Positions 7,329 to 14,759 of a stretch of 23,593 nucleotides of DNA are shown piece after piece. Both the position numbers and the translations under genes were made by a program. Position 1 is the stretch's first letter; every line of letters begins with the position of its first letter. A model generated the notes under the pieces. It saw only the letters and a program-made list of their open reading frames with translations. It searched no databases and was not told the origin of the DNA. This stretch comes from Kiritimatiellia bacterium (lineage in GTDB: Bacteria; Verrucomicrobiota; Kiritimatiellia; RFP12; UBA1067). The stretch is from contig JAKSOY010000042.1 in assembly GCA_024405255.1 (NCBI GenBank), positions 1 to 23,593 of the forward strand, written 5' to 3'.

Positions 7329-9974
7329 TCACTTCGTCAATTCAATGACGCATCCAGCTTGTGGCCGGAGGTCGAACGGCTGCTGCCACGGACGCGTACC
7401 TTCGGCCTGAAACCGGTCAATGGCGGGCACACGCGCGAGGTTTTTCGGCGTAAAACCAAGCGAGGAACGTGCAGAGAGCGTCACCGTCTTGGCCGTGGAG
7501 GCGAAATTCGCCACGGCGACGGTGAGGGTGCCATCTGGCCGGCGATAGACCGTCGCCTTCACCTCCGGATCGGACGTCCCGATCGGACACGCATCGTCCC
7601 ACCAGCCGAGCATTTCCGAATCCCCGAGGCGGGCCTGATCGAAGTAACGCCAGAACGGCGAAGGATCGATCTTGTTGTAGCCATGGCGATGCGTCATGGC
7701 AAAGACGAGTCCATTCCAGCTCCCGCCCCCGTTGTAGTCGAGAATCTCCGACCCGATGCCGTAGCAGAGTCCGCTCATCTCGACGAGCCAGAAGTCCGCC
7801 GGCGAGCGCGGACTAAAACTCTCACCGCGCCACAGACGGTCGAAGAAGGGATAGAGTTCGAGGTAGATCAGCCCCGAGGATCCCGAACCCGCATGCGGAT
7901 TATGATGATTCCAGCTATGGTTGTCCACGAGGCGGCGCTTACCGTCGCGATCGAGAATCCGCCGCGCGCGCTTCATCGCGTCGGCCGAGAGCGCCGTGTC
8001 GTCGATGTAGATGCCGTCGATGCCATAGCGCGTGACGAGGAATTCAAGTCCCGAAAGGAAGTAGTTGTCGAAGCGCGTCTCGGGCGTCGTGATCACGGCA
8101 AGGTCGAGCTTCGGGGGATAGAAGTCCTTGAAATTCGCCGTTGCCCGCCAGGCCGGCAGCACGTCCGTGCCGATATGTTCGCGCACCCAGGGATGCGGTC
8201 CGCGCGAATTCGTCACCGGCCACCCTTTCACGGACGCATCCCGCGGGAACATCACTTCGCCGTTGAGCGAACGGAACGCGAAGAACTCGGGGATGTTCTG
8301 GGAGATTTCCCGGGTCGTATAGTAGAGCTTGAAGAGTCCGCCCGCGTCATGCACGGCCTTGATGATCGCGTGCAGATACGGTTTCGCATCGTCATTGTAC
8401 GGATAGTTGATGTAGGGATTCTGCACCTTCGCATGATGCAGGTTGAACACCGTGCACCCTTCCGCAACCCGCTGCTTCGCCCAGGCCAGCAGCTGGTCGT
8501 TCGGCAGGTTCGCCCCATTGTGATGATAGCGATCGGCGAAATGCTGTTTGAGATCGAGCGGATGGAACGGCGTCAGGTAGAGGTCGAAATTGTACTCGCC
8601 CTGTCCCTCGCCGCGCGCGACGATCGTCGCCGCGCCGTCGCTCGTCCGATGTGCGAGATCGATCGAACCGTTTACGCCCCAGCTCTCCGGCAGACGCAAC
8701 TTTTTCCAACGATAGTAGGCGTTGACCAGAGGACGCTCATAGTTGGCGCCTTTGAAACGCAAGGCCAGACCCGCATTCACGCGGCCCACCCAAACGGCAT
8801 CCTGATGGCGGTTGATGTTCCACGTCCAATGGAGCGGATCCTTCGGAAATGTACCACCATTGCGTCCGAGTCCTTCCATGTACCGTACCACGGAAGCGGG
8901 CAGCGTCACCGTCAACGACGCCGCCTTCACACCGGCCGCCGGTACGACACGGAAACTGAGACTTCCGGTGTAGTCGCAACGACCGAACACGGAAAAGCCA
9001 TTCGCACCGCCCACGGTGGCCTGCCACGTGACTTCGTCCGGCGCAATCTTCGTGAACACGAGTTCCGCCGCCTTCCCCGCATCGCCGCAGGTGACGTCAA
9101 AGGACATCGGTTCGCTCAGCACATTGAACGCCGGCGCATCCGCGCGCGTATTGCTGCCGTTGTAATGGCTCACGATCTGCGCCGGCAGGCCATTGCCGCC
9201 CAAGACCAGCTCCTTGCCGGTCAGGCGGATGGTGCGCGTCGCACGGTCGACCGTCAACGGCGCAAACGGTTTCGTCACCACGGGTTCGCGTCCCAGCGAA
9301 GACGCGTTAAGCCAGCGCAGACGCGCAAGGCGCCACGCATCGGTCACGCCGCCATCAGCGAGTACGGCACCCTTCACGTCGAGCGCATAGCGCACTGCGT
9401 GCCGTTCACCCGACGCCGCATCGGTCGCTTCCGCAACGAGTTCAAGCCGACGCCCCGCCGCGTCCTTCGGCACGACGACAATCGCCCAGAGCGGCTGCAC
9501 CGCCCCGGCCGCGACGTCGAACGCCGGCTTTGAAATCAGTTCAATCGATGCAGGCTGAACAGCGCCCGTGGACGCCAGGCGCCAGGACATCTTCCGCGCC
9601 GTCTCGGAGACGACGCAGAACTGCACGGCGAACCATTCGCCCGGTTGCGCGTCGTACGTCAGATGCGCATCGCAGGAACTGCCCGAAACGAACCAGTGCG
9701 CCGGCTTGATGTTGTTCCGCACGGGACGCATCCGCGATTCGCCAAAGGTCCAGAACCCCTGCGCGTGCGCCGCCTTGTACGCCGCCCAGACAGACGGTTC
9801 AACCGATTTCTCCATCAACGCCAGAACAGCGTCGTCCGTCATCGGCCCTTCCGTCACCCCGGGGATGTTGCATTTCGGATCGATGGTCGAATCGGTTTCC
9901 GTCGCACCCAGAATTCCCTGCGCAACGAACGTTAAAACCAATACACCAACTTGCTTTGCAATGTGTTTCATCAT
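7329..9974 (-). CDS. Secreted GH123-like protein (DUF6067 family), putative glycoside hydrolase
   Basis: The 881-residue protein has a signal peptide (MMKHIAKQVGVLVLTFVAQGILGA) and resembles the DUF6067/GH123-like family common in Bacteroidetes and PVC bacteria. The N-terminal half is beta-rich (residues about 100-480). A TIM-barrel-like half follows, with NLHHAKVQNPYINYP and FKLYYTTRE. The most characteristic segment, near residue 650, is YGIDGIYIDDTALSADAMKR, followed by DRLWRGESF and FWLVEMSGLCYGIGSEIL. A small beta domain closes the protein. The acidic pair in YIDD is a candidate catalytic site by analogy with GH123, but the substrate cannot be read from the sequence; a host- or plant-glycan acetamido sugar is one possibility. 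The ATG at 9974 has AGGAG 7 nt upstream. The gene is probably co-transcribed with the downstream A2M, which suggests both act in the envelope or periplasm. Confidence 0.8.
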   Translation of the reverse strand: MMKHIAKQVGVLVLTFVAQGILGATETDSTIDPKCNIPGVTEGPMTDDAVLALMEKSVEPSVWAAYKAAHAQGFWTFGESRMRPVRNNIKPAHWFVSGSSCDAHLTYDAQPGEWFAVQFCVVSETARKMSWRLASTGAVQPASIELISKPAFDVAAGAVQPLWAIVVVPKDAAGRRLELVAEATDAASGERHAVRYALDVKGAVLADGGVTDAWRLARLRWLNASSLGREPVVTKPFAPLTVDRATRTIRLTGKELVLGGNGLPAQIVSHYNGSNTRADAPAFNVLSEPMSFDVTCGDAGKAAELVFTKIAPDEVTWQATVGGANGFSVFGRCDYTGSLSFRVVPAAGVKAASLTVTLPASVVRYMEGLGRNGGTFPKDPLHWTWNINRHQDAVWVGRVNAGLALRFKGANYERPLVNAYYRWKKLRLPESWGVNGSIDLAHRTSDGAATIVARGEGQGEYNFDLYLTPFHPLDLKQHFADRYHHNGANLPNDQLLAWAKQRVAEGCTVFNLHHAKVQNPYINYPYNDDAKPYLHAIIKAVHDAGGLFKLYYTTREISQNIPEFFAFRSLNGEVMFPRDASVKGWPVTNSRGPHPWVREHIGTDVLPAWRATANFKDFYPPKLDLAVITTPETRFDNYFLSGLEFLVTRYGIDGIYIDDTALSADAMKRARRILDRDGKRRLVDNHSWNHHNPHAGSGSSGLIYLELYPFFDRLWRGESFSPRSPADFWLVEMSGLCYGIGSEILDYNGGGSWNGLVFAMTHRHGYNKIDPSPFWRYFDQARLGDSEMLGWWDDACPIGTSDPEVKATVYRRPDGTLTVAVANFASTAKTVTLSARSSLGFTPKNLARVPAIDRFQAEGTRPWQQPFDLRPQAGCVIELTK

Positions 9975-9985
9975 GTTGTTCTCCT

Positions 9986-10017
9986 ACTAAATTTCTAATT
10001 GAAAACGATCATTTAGT
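9986..10017. repeat. 7-bp inverted repeat next to the DUF6067 ribosome site
   Basis: ACTAAAT (9986-9992) and ATTTAGT (10011-10017) are perfect reverse complements separated by 18 nt. In the minus-strand mRNA the 3' arm abuts the AGGAG at 9981-9985. It could be a weak hairpin near the ribosome site, an operator, or chance in an AT-rich stretch. Confidence 0.3.
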
Positions 10018-10019
10018 CA

Positions 10020-10097
10020 TCAAGATTTTGTACCATACTGATTCATCTCGGCAATCACCATTTTCTCGGTTTCGGACTCGTCGAATGTCAAGCTCAT
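10020..10097 (-). CDS. Possible 25-residue third cistron of the RloB operon
   Basis: An ATG at 10097 overlaps the rloB-like stop codon as ATGA and opens 25 codons (MSLTFDESETEKMVIAEM, then NQYGTKS), ending in two consecutive TGA codons. The peptide is acidic and has no hydrophobic span. The coupling with the upstream gene is the same style seen for real genes in this window. It could be a small accessory or antitoxin-like peptide, or the 5' stub of a longer gene lost at the boundary of an acquired module. The overlap is the only support. Confidence 0.35.
   Translation of the reverse strand: MSLTFDESETEKMVIAEMNQYGTKS
10027..10054 (-). promoter_or_regulatory. Weak candidate promoter for the DUF6067-A2M operon
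   Basis: On the minus strand TTGCCG (10049-10054), a 16-bp spacer and TACAAA (10027-10032) match 4/6 at each box. It lies within the tiny ORF at 10020-10097 and would give a leader of about 45 nt. No better promoter is visible upstream of 9974, so the operon may instead be read from the defence genes. Confidence 0.25.
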
Positions 10098-10762
10098 TGT
10101 TTCGCCTCCACCTCTGGATTTCCACATTCGTTAACGTATCCATCCATCAACTTCTGCTGTTCCTCTTCGTCCACGCGACGAATGGCCTCGCACAATGTGA
10201 ACACCGTCGTCTGGCCAGGCAACCTCGGCCAATCGGTTGGATCCGCCGTTCCCAGAAGAGCCTTCGCCCGAGCACAGGCAAGGTCGATCTTCGCTCTTTC
10301 GAAGTCACTTCGCTTCAGAGACTTGCTATAATCTGGCAAATGGCTGCAAAGCGCCTCGTAACACGCCTTGGCGGTCGTATGGAATGTACCATCCTCGAAA
10401 TGCAGCAACAACAAGAACTCGAACTTGGGATTGGAAAGCGAGAATCCCTTATTCAGGCCAGGGGACTCTTGCTGATTCGTCGCCCATTGCCTGCAAGACT
10501 CAAGCTCCGCCTCGGACCACTCATCACGATCGACGACAAGCCAGAGGTAATCTCCTTCGCGCAACTGACAGCGTGGCACTTCCGCCTTCAGTGTAGCAAG
10601 GACCTTGTTCGGGTTATTGCCACCTCGACTCGGCACGGGAATCACATGCACGTAACGGGAATCAAACATCGAGAAGTAGTCCCTTTCCGTACGCGTTCCC
10701 TCTACGCCGACGGGGAAAAGCCTTTTGTAGAACCGACTGCCGGATGAACGCGGAAACTGCAT
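10094..10762 (-). CDS. rloB: RloB-family protein (AbiLii-like, TOPRIM-type fold)
   Basis: The 222-residue protein matches the RloB family, the second component of AbiL-type abortive-infection pairs. TOPRIM-like acidic motifs are visible: VEGTRTERDYF at residues 20-30 (Glu21) and VVDRDEW at 76-82 (Asp78, Asp80). The typical RloB segment SNPKFEFLLLLHF lies at 110-122. Such proteins are thought to be nuclease-type effectors controlled by a partner ATPase. That partner lies immediately upstream, with an 11-bp gap; the Shine-Dalgarno GAGGAG overlaps the partner's stop codon region. The ATG at 10762 follows it by 7 nt. Base composition is near 50% GC, lower than the flanking large genes, which suggests transfer. 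The gene symbol is used at family level only. Confidence 0.85.
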   Translation of the reverse strand: MQFPRSSGSRFYKRLFPVGVEGTRTERDYFSMFDSRYVHVIPVPSRGGNNPNKVLATLKAEVPRCQLREGDYLWLVVDRDEWSEAELESCRQWATNQQESPGLNKGFSLSNPKFEFLLLLHFEDGTFHTTAKACYEALCSHLPDYSKSLKRSDFERAKIDLACARAKALLGTADPTDWPRLPGQTTVFTLCEAIRRVDEEEQQKLMDGYVNECGNPEVEAKQ

Positions 10763-10773
10763 GGGGCGTCTCC

Positions 10774-12099
10774 TCAGTGAATGACAATCGACGGCAACCC
10801 GCCCATGCGGCCCGTGAGGTAGCTGCGGCGGAGATCGGTGTCCTTGCGGGCCTCGGCGAAGTCCGAGACGGCGGAAATCTCCGACACCTCATCGCCATTG
10901 CGTTCAGCCAGCCACATCTCATCGCGTCGCAGCAAAGACTGCGACATCAAGCCGACATCATGCGTGGTCGCCAGCAGTTGTCCGCGCGTCTCGTTGGTAC
11001 AACAATCAAGGAACGTCTTCACAAGTCTGCGCGCGGCATACGTATGCAGACAGCGGTCGATTTCATCAATAACGTAGACATGTTCGCCGGACACATTCGC
11101 CAAGTCGACAAATGCCGGCAGCAGATCGAGAATCCGTTTGGTGCCGTCCGATTCATGTTCAAGTTCGAATTCCACTTCCCGCCCATCATGAGACGCATGG
11201 CATGCGACCAGTTTCTCGGCTGTGACGGCTCCGTCTTTTCGGGTGAGCAGATACGGCCAAGTACGGTTTTCGCTCTCGACACGCGCCGTCTGGCCCTCTT
11301 TCAGACTTTCCACTACCGCCTTGACGACCGCAGGAGGGATCGGCAGTGCATCGACACTGACCGGCTTGCGGACAATATGCCTGATACCTGTGTCGAAATC
11401 GGCCAGAATCGCATTCATTCGCGAAAAAGAGGGAGCCGATTCGTCCGCATACCGTTCCATCGGCGCATAATGTGCATTGGGTGAAATAAGACAGAGCGTC
11501 TTGTCGAACCAATCAAAAACGGGCTTGAACGCTGCCACATTCTGATTGGTTGCCGCCATCAGAAACAGTTGGTTGCGACGAGTCGACTTTCCAACAAGGT
11601 TCAGCAACTGCCGATCGTTTTCATGGGCAGACCCGAAGTCATACTTGTACCCATTCCCCTCGGCATCAAACGTGCGTTCAAAACGCACGTCTTCCGCCGG
11701 CGCCGTCTCTCGAACCAATTTCTCATGAATGACCTGACTGGCATTCAGCGTGAATTCATACGAATAGACGTCATCCCCAATCAGCAGACGGAAAAACATC
11801 GAGGTCGGCAGATTGCGGCTTTCCGCATCCAGCAGATAGGGTTCTACGGGTATCCGTGCATCCGGGGCCAGAAAATATCCCCGCGTCACCAGATACTTGG
11901 CGAAATCCAGCGCACGGAAGAAATTAGTCTTGCCACTGGCGTTTCCTCCAAAAACCATGGCAATGGGCAGAAAACGCGCCTGCAGACGCTTGACTTTCGT
12001 CACGCGCTCACCATGATGCTGCTCTCGTGAGGCAACAAAGGAAATCTCGCTTTTATCGCGATATGACATCCAATTCTTTACGGAAAAGCTAATTAACAT
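10774..12099 (-). CDS. AAA15/AAA_21-type ATPase, AbiLi-like partner of RloB
   Basis: The 441-residue protein is an ABC/SMC-like AAA ATPase of the COG1106 type found in phage-defence pairs such as AbiL, PARIS and OLD-like systems. Visible motifs are the N-terminal strand LISFSVKNWMSYRD, Walker A GGNASGKT (residues 51-58), a signature-like ESDGTKRILDLLPAF (316-330), Walker B VYVIDEID (341-348) and a switch histidine in ATTHD (377-381). The ATG at 12099 has GGGAG 6 nt upstream, and a near-consensus promoter lies at 12129-12157. In known pairs the ATPase is taken to sense infection and release or activate the nuclease-like partner. The neighbouring rloB-like gene makes AbiL the best name; PARIS is less likely because its partner is a DUF4435 TOPRIM protein. 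About 50% GC by hand count at 11041-11100. Confidence 0.85.
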   Translation of the reverse strand: MLISFSVKNWMSYRDKSEISFVASREQHHGERVTKVKRLQARFLPIAMVFGGNASGKTNFFRALDFAKYLVTRGYFLAPDARIPVEPYLLDAESRNLPTSMFFRLLIGDDVYSYEFTLNASQVIHEKLVRETAPAEDVRFERTFDAEGNGYKYDFGSAHENDRQLLNLVGKSTRRNQLFLMAATNQNVAAFKPVFDWFDKTLCLISPNAHYAPMERYADESAPSFSRMNAILADFDTGIRHIVRKPVSVDALPIPPAVVKAVVESLKEGQTARVESENRTWPYLLTRKDGAVTAEKLVACHASHDGREVEFELEHESDGTKRILDLLPAFVDLANVSGEHVYVIDEIDRCLHTYAARRLVKTFLDCCTNETRGQLLATTHDVGLMSQSLLRRDEMWLAERNGDEVSEISAVSDFAEARKDTDLRRSYLTGRMGGLPSIVIH

Positions 12100-12128
12100 G
12101 CTATGCTCCCAGAGTCGTACATGACTTT

Positions 12129-12157
12129 ATTGTATCATAACATCCTATTGCTGTCAA
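12129..12157 (-). promoter_or_regulatory. Near-consensus sigma-70 promoter for the ATPase-rloB operon
   Basis: On the minus strand TTGACA (12152-12157, perfect), a 17-bp spacer and TACAAT (12129-12134, 5/6) lie in an AT-rich gap; I count 19 G or C in 60 bases at 12121-12180. Transcription should begin near 12122, about 23 nt before the ATG at 12099. This points to constitutive expression. I see no terminator hairpin in the rest of the gap (12100-12242). Confidence 0.75.
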
Positions 12158-12242
12158 ATGGAAGATGTGAAATTTTCTCGTCTTCAATATACACATGACA
12201 CTCTAATATTACGCGCTCCCATATTCAATCTCACACAAATCG

Positions 12243-13052
12243 CTATTTGTCGAGATGCTCGAGCGATGTACCGTATCTTGCCTCGAAAGCATTGAGGATG
12301 GAGAGTTGGCGTTCGTCAAGGAAGGTCAGGGCGTGTCGGCGAAGATCGCCGGGAATGCCGTAGTACGCCTCGGCGATCGACCCCGTGATGGCGGCGATCG
12401 TATCGGAATCGCCGCCGATGGAGATCGCGTTGCGGATGGCATCCTCAAAGGAGGTCGACTCCAGGAACGCCTCCAACGCCTGCGGCACCGATCCCTGGCA
12501 GGAGACGTCGAACGCATAGCCAGGGCGGATGTCGTCAAGGGTGAAGTCGAGCGGGTAGTAGTTCTTCACCAGGTGATCACGAATGTCGAGAATGCTCGAA
12601 CCCGTGCGGGCGAGATAGATGGCGGCGGTCACGGCGGCGGCGCCCTTGATCCCCTCGGGGTGGTTGTGGGTGACGGCCGTCACGCACTCGGAAAGCCGCA
12701 GCGCCTCGTCGAGCGAAGTCGCCGCCCAGGCGCACGGCGAGACGCGCATCGCGGCTCCATTGCCCCAACTGTTGTAGGGCTGGGGATCGGCGGACGAAAG
12801 CCACCTAATGAAACTGCCACCGTAGCCGGCATTCGGATAGGCATTTCCCAGATTTTGCATGCTCCGAATGACAGTTCCTCCAAGCCCATTCAATTTGCCA
12901 TCACAAGCCAACAGCGCGTTTGCGATGGCCAACGTCATCACGCTGTCATCTGTCGGCCGACAATGATGCGTCATCAAATCAAATGTTTTTGACTTGATGT
13001 TATGCCATTCGTATCGTGAACCTACAATATCTCCCAAGATCGCGCCGAGCAT
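12243..13052 (-). CDS. ADP-ribosylglycohydrolase family protein (DraG-like)
   Basis: The 269-residue protein has the fold signatures of ADP-ribosyl-(dinitrogen reductase) hydrolase-like enzymes, which remove ADP-ribose from proteins or small molecules using two metal ions. The N-terminus is LGAILGDIVGSRYEW. The metal-ligand motifs are TDDS (residues 34-37) and GGDSDTIAA (213-221), with NGAAMRVSP (98-106) and VTHNHPEGIKGA (127-138) between them. The length fits the family. The target is unknown. The ATG at 13052 has only a modest GGTGG upstream. The gene follows the Mrp gene by 52 bp on the same strand and may end that operon. The first 85 or so codons are much less GC-rich than the rest: I count 28/60 at 12841-12900 against 40/60 at 12661-12720. 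Confidence 0.9.
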   Translation of the reverse strand: MLGAILGDIVGSRYEWHNIKSKTFDLMTHHCRPTDDSVMTLAIANALLACDGKLNGLGGTVIRSMQNLGNAYPNAGYGGSFIRWLSSADPQPYNSWGNGAAMRVSPCAWAATSLDEALRLSECVTAVTHNHPEGIKGAAAVTAAIYLARTGSSILDIRDHLVKNYYPLDFTLDDIRPGYAFDVSCQGSVPQALEAFLESTSFEDAIRNAISIGGDSDTIAAITGSIAEAYYGIPGDLRRHALTFLDERQLSILNAFEARYGTSLEHLDK

Positions 13053-13104
13053 TTTTCCACCCGATATTGACTGTTCATCCTGTTTTTGAACGGTAAACGG
13101 TAAT

Positions 13105-13935
13105 TCACAAGGTGTCTGTCAGCGAATCGATCAGGGGTTTGAGTTCGGGGCAGTTGATCGACTCGACGGCGCCGCGATCGACGGCCGCTGCGTAGGGCGG
13201 ATCGATCGGCAGGCGGCAGGCGACGGGAATGCCGTGCTGCTTCGCAAGTTCGTCGACGCGGCTCGGACCGAACACCTCGAGTTTCTTGCCGCAATCAGGA
13301 CACGTGAAGTAGCTCATGTTCTCGACAAGACCAAGGACCTTCTTCTCCATCATGCCGGCCATGCGGACGCTCTTCTCCACGATCATCCCCACCAGCTCCT
13401 GCGGAGACGCCACCACGACAATGCCGTCGACCGGCAGACTCTGGAACACCGTCAGCGGCACATCGCCTGTTCCCGGCGGCATATCGACGAACATGATGTC
13501 GATGTCTTCCCAATAGACGTCCGTCCAGAACTGCTTCACCGTGCCGGCAATGACGGGTCCACGCCAGACCACCGGATCGCTCGGATTGTCCACGAGCAGA
13601 TTGAGCGACATCACGCGCACACCACCTGCCGACACGCACGGCAGGATTCCCTGTTCGCACGCCATCGTCCCACCCGAAAGACCGAACGCCTTCGGAATCG
13701 AGGGTCCCGTGATATCCGCATCGAGAACAGCCGTACGAAGGCCGCGCTTCGCTGCGGCGGACGCCAGCAGCGACGCCACAAGGCTCTTGCCGACACCGCC
13801 CTTGCCGCTCGCCACGGCAATGACTTTCTTGACGGACGACCACTGGTTCAGCTTCGCCGAAAAATCGATTTTTTCCTTCCGCTCGCTGCAGTTCTTACCG
13901 CATGTCGAGCAATCATGAGTGCACTCTTCTGACAT
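13105..13935 (-). CDS. mrp: Mrp/ApbC/NBP35-family iron-sulfur carrier ATPase
   Basis: The 276-residue P-loop protein belongs to the Mrp/ApbC family, which binds and transfers [4Fe-4S] clusters to apo-proteins in the cytoplasm. It has an N-terminal cysteine cluster, C5-C9-C12-C16 (ECTHDCSTCGKNC), the deviant Walker A GKGGVGKS (44-51), DADITGPSIP (72-81), VDMPPGTGD (150-158) and the C-terminal cluster-bridging CPDC (212-215) after ENMSYFT. The extra N-terminal cysteines resemble those of archaeal and NBP35-like members rather than E. coli ApbC, which has a DUF59 domain there. AAGGAAGG precedes the ATG at 13935. It follows the EEP lipoprotein gene by 23 bp; no functional link is obvious. Confidence 0.92.
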   Translation of the reverse strand: MSEECTHDCSTCGKNCSERKEKIDFSAKLNQWSSVKKVIAVASGKGGVGKSLVASLLASAAAKRGLRTAVLDADITGPSIPKAFGLSGGTMACEQGILPCVSAGGVRVMSLNLLVDNPSDPVVWRGPVIAGTVKQFWTDVYWEDIDIMFVDMPPGTGDVPLTVFQSLPVDGIVVVASPQELVGMIVEKSVRMAGMMEKKVLGLVENMSYFTCPDCGKKLEVFGPSRVDELAKQHGIPVACRLPIDPPYAAAVDRGAVESINCPELKPLIDSLTDTL

Positions 13936-13958
13936 TTTTACCTTCCTTTAAAATCGTA

Positions 13959-14759
13959 TTACCAGGCGGTGACCTTGACGGGACGATGATCCGAGGCCAC
14001 CTTTTCCTCGATCACCTCGTGTGAAATGTGTTCGAACCGCATGCGATGCCGCTGCGAAATCGCGATGTAGTCATAGCAGTTCGTCGGCTCGTCGGCGGGA
14101 TAGGTCTTCGCAAAATTCGTGAGCGTCGCAAACGCCCGACGCAACTTCTGCATGAGTTCAGTCGTGGGATCCTCCCCCCAGTCGCCCAGCAGGAAGAGCG
14201 GACGATTGACCTCGATCAAACCGGACAACTTGACCACAGCAGCCGCGCGATCCTCTTCCTTCATCGGCAGATGAAGCACGCCGGCCGTAAAAGCCGGATA
14301 CTCAACCAGAAGCACCTTCCCCCCGCCGGGCAACTCGGCGATGCGATCCTTCGCCGGCATGTCTTTCACCAAAAGCGCCATGCCGACCTCGCCCTTTTCA
14401 CGCGTCGAAGTCGCACACCAAAGACCTCTCAGTCCTGTGAGCTTTTCAAGTTCTTCCAACTGATCGACACCCTTGACGCGCGTCGTCTTGCGATCGACTT
14501 CCTGCACGGCCGTCACCGCGACATCCGCCTTCTTGATGACCTCGGCAATGCGCGCAAGATCGCGCGTGCCGTCCATCCCAAGACCGGCATTGATGTTCCA
14601 TGAGAGGAACGTGCGACGGCGGAACGGCTCAATGAACATCTCGTTCGTCGACGCGAGCTCCCCCTTGATGATGTAATAGTAATGGCAACCGCCCGTCAGA
14701 GCCGCACCGGCGCACAGTCCCGCGCCGGAAAGGCTTTTGAGAAACATCCGTCTATTCAT
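13959..14759 (-). CDS. Tat-type lipoprotein of the endonuclease/exonuclease/phosphatase (EEP) superfamily
   Basis: The 266-residue protein begins with NRRMFLKS, a twin-arginine-like signal, and a lipobox LTGGC (Cys25), so it should be a folded, exported lipoprotein. The mature part has the EEP core: WNIN (Asn55), QEVD (Glu87), a VLHL histidine (163), LLGDWGEDP (Asp193), YDYIAIS (Asp230) and SDHRPV (Asp257, His258). The usual GDxN asparagine is glycine here (Gly195), so catalysis may be altered. The family includes phosphodiesterases, nucleases and lipid phosphatases; the substrate is not readable. Its ATG overlaps the stop of the A2M lipoprotein gene (ATGA at 14756-14759), so the two are translationally coupled and may act together on the outer face of a membrane. 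Confidence 0.82.
   Translation of the reverse strand: MNRRMFLKSLSGAGLCAGAALTGGCHYYYIIKGELASTNEMFIEPFRRRTFLSWNINAGLGMDGTRDLARIAEVIKKADVAVTAVQEVDRKTTRVKGVDQLEELEKLTGLRGLWCATSTREKGEVGMALLVKDMPAKDRIAELPGGGKVLLVEYPAFTAGVLHLPMKEEDRAAAVVKLSGLIEVNRPLFLLGDWGEDPTTELMQKLRRAFATLTNFAKTYPADEPTNCYDYIAISQRHRMRFEHISHEVIEEKVASDHRPVKVTAW

Noticed and set aside
7285..7332. GTG start at 7332 for the thioester-less A2M
   Set aside because: It would put 16 charged residues before the signal peptide; GGGAGG lies before the ATG at 7284.
6651..9533. Plus-strand open frame of 960 codons
   Set aside because: Antisense shadow across the DUF6067 and A2M genes; its sequence shows no recognisable motif.
10774..12099. PARIS system (AriA/AriB)
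   Set aside because: The ATPase would fit, but the partner carries RloB motifs (SNPKFEFLLLLH) rather than DUF4435 ones.
10094..13052. ADP-ribosylglycohydrolase as a third component of the defence module
   Set aside because: It lacks coupling to the ATPase gene, which has its own promoter in a 143-bp gap, and most of its sequence has the composition of the host region.
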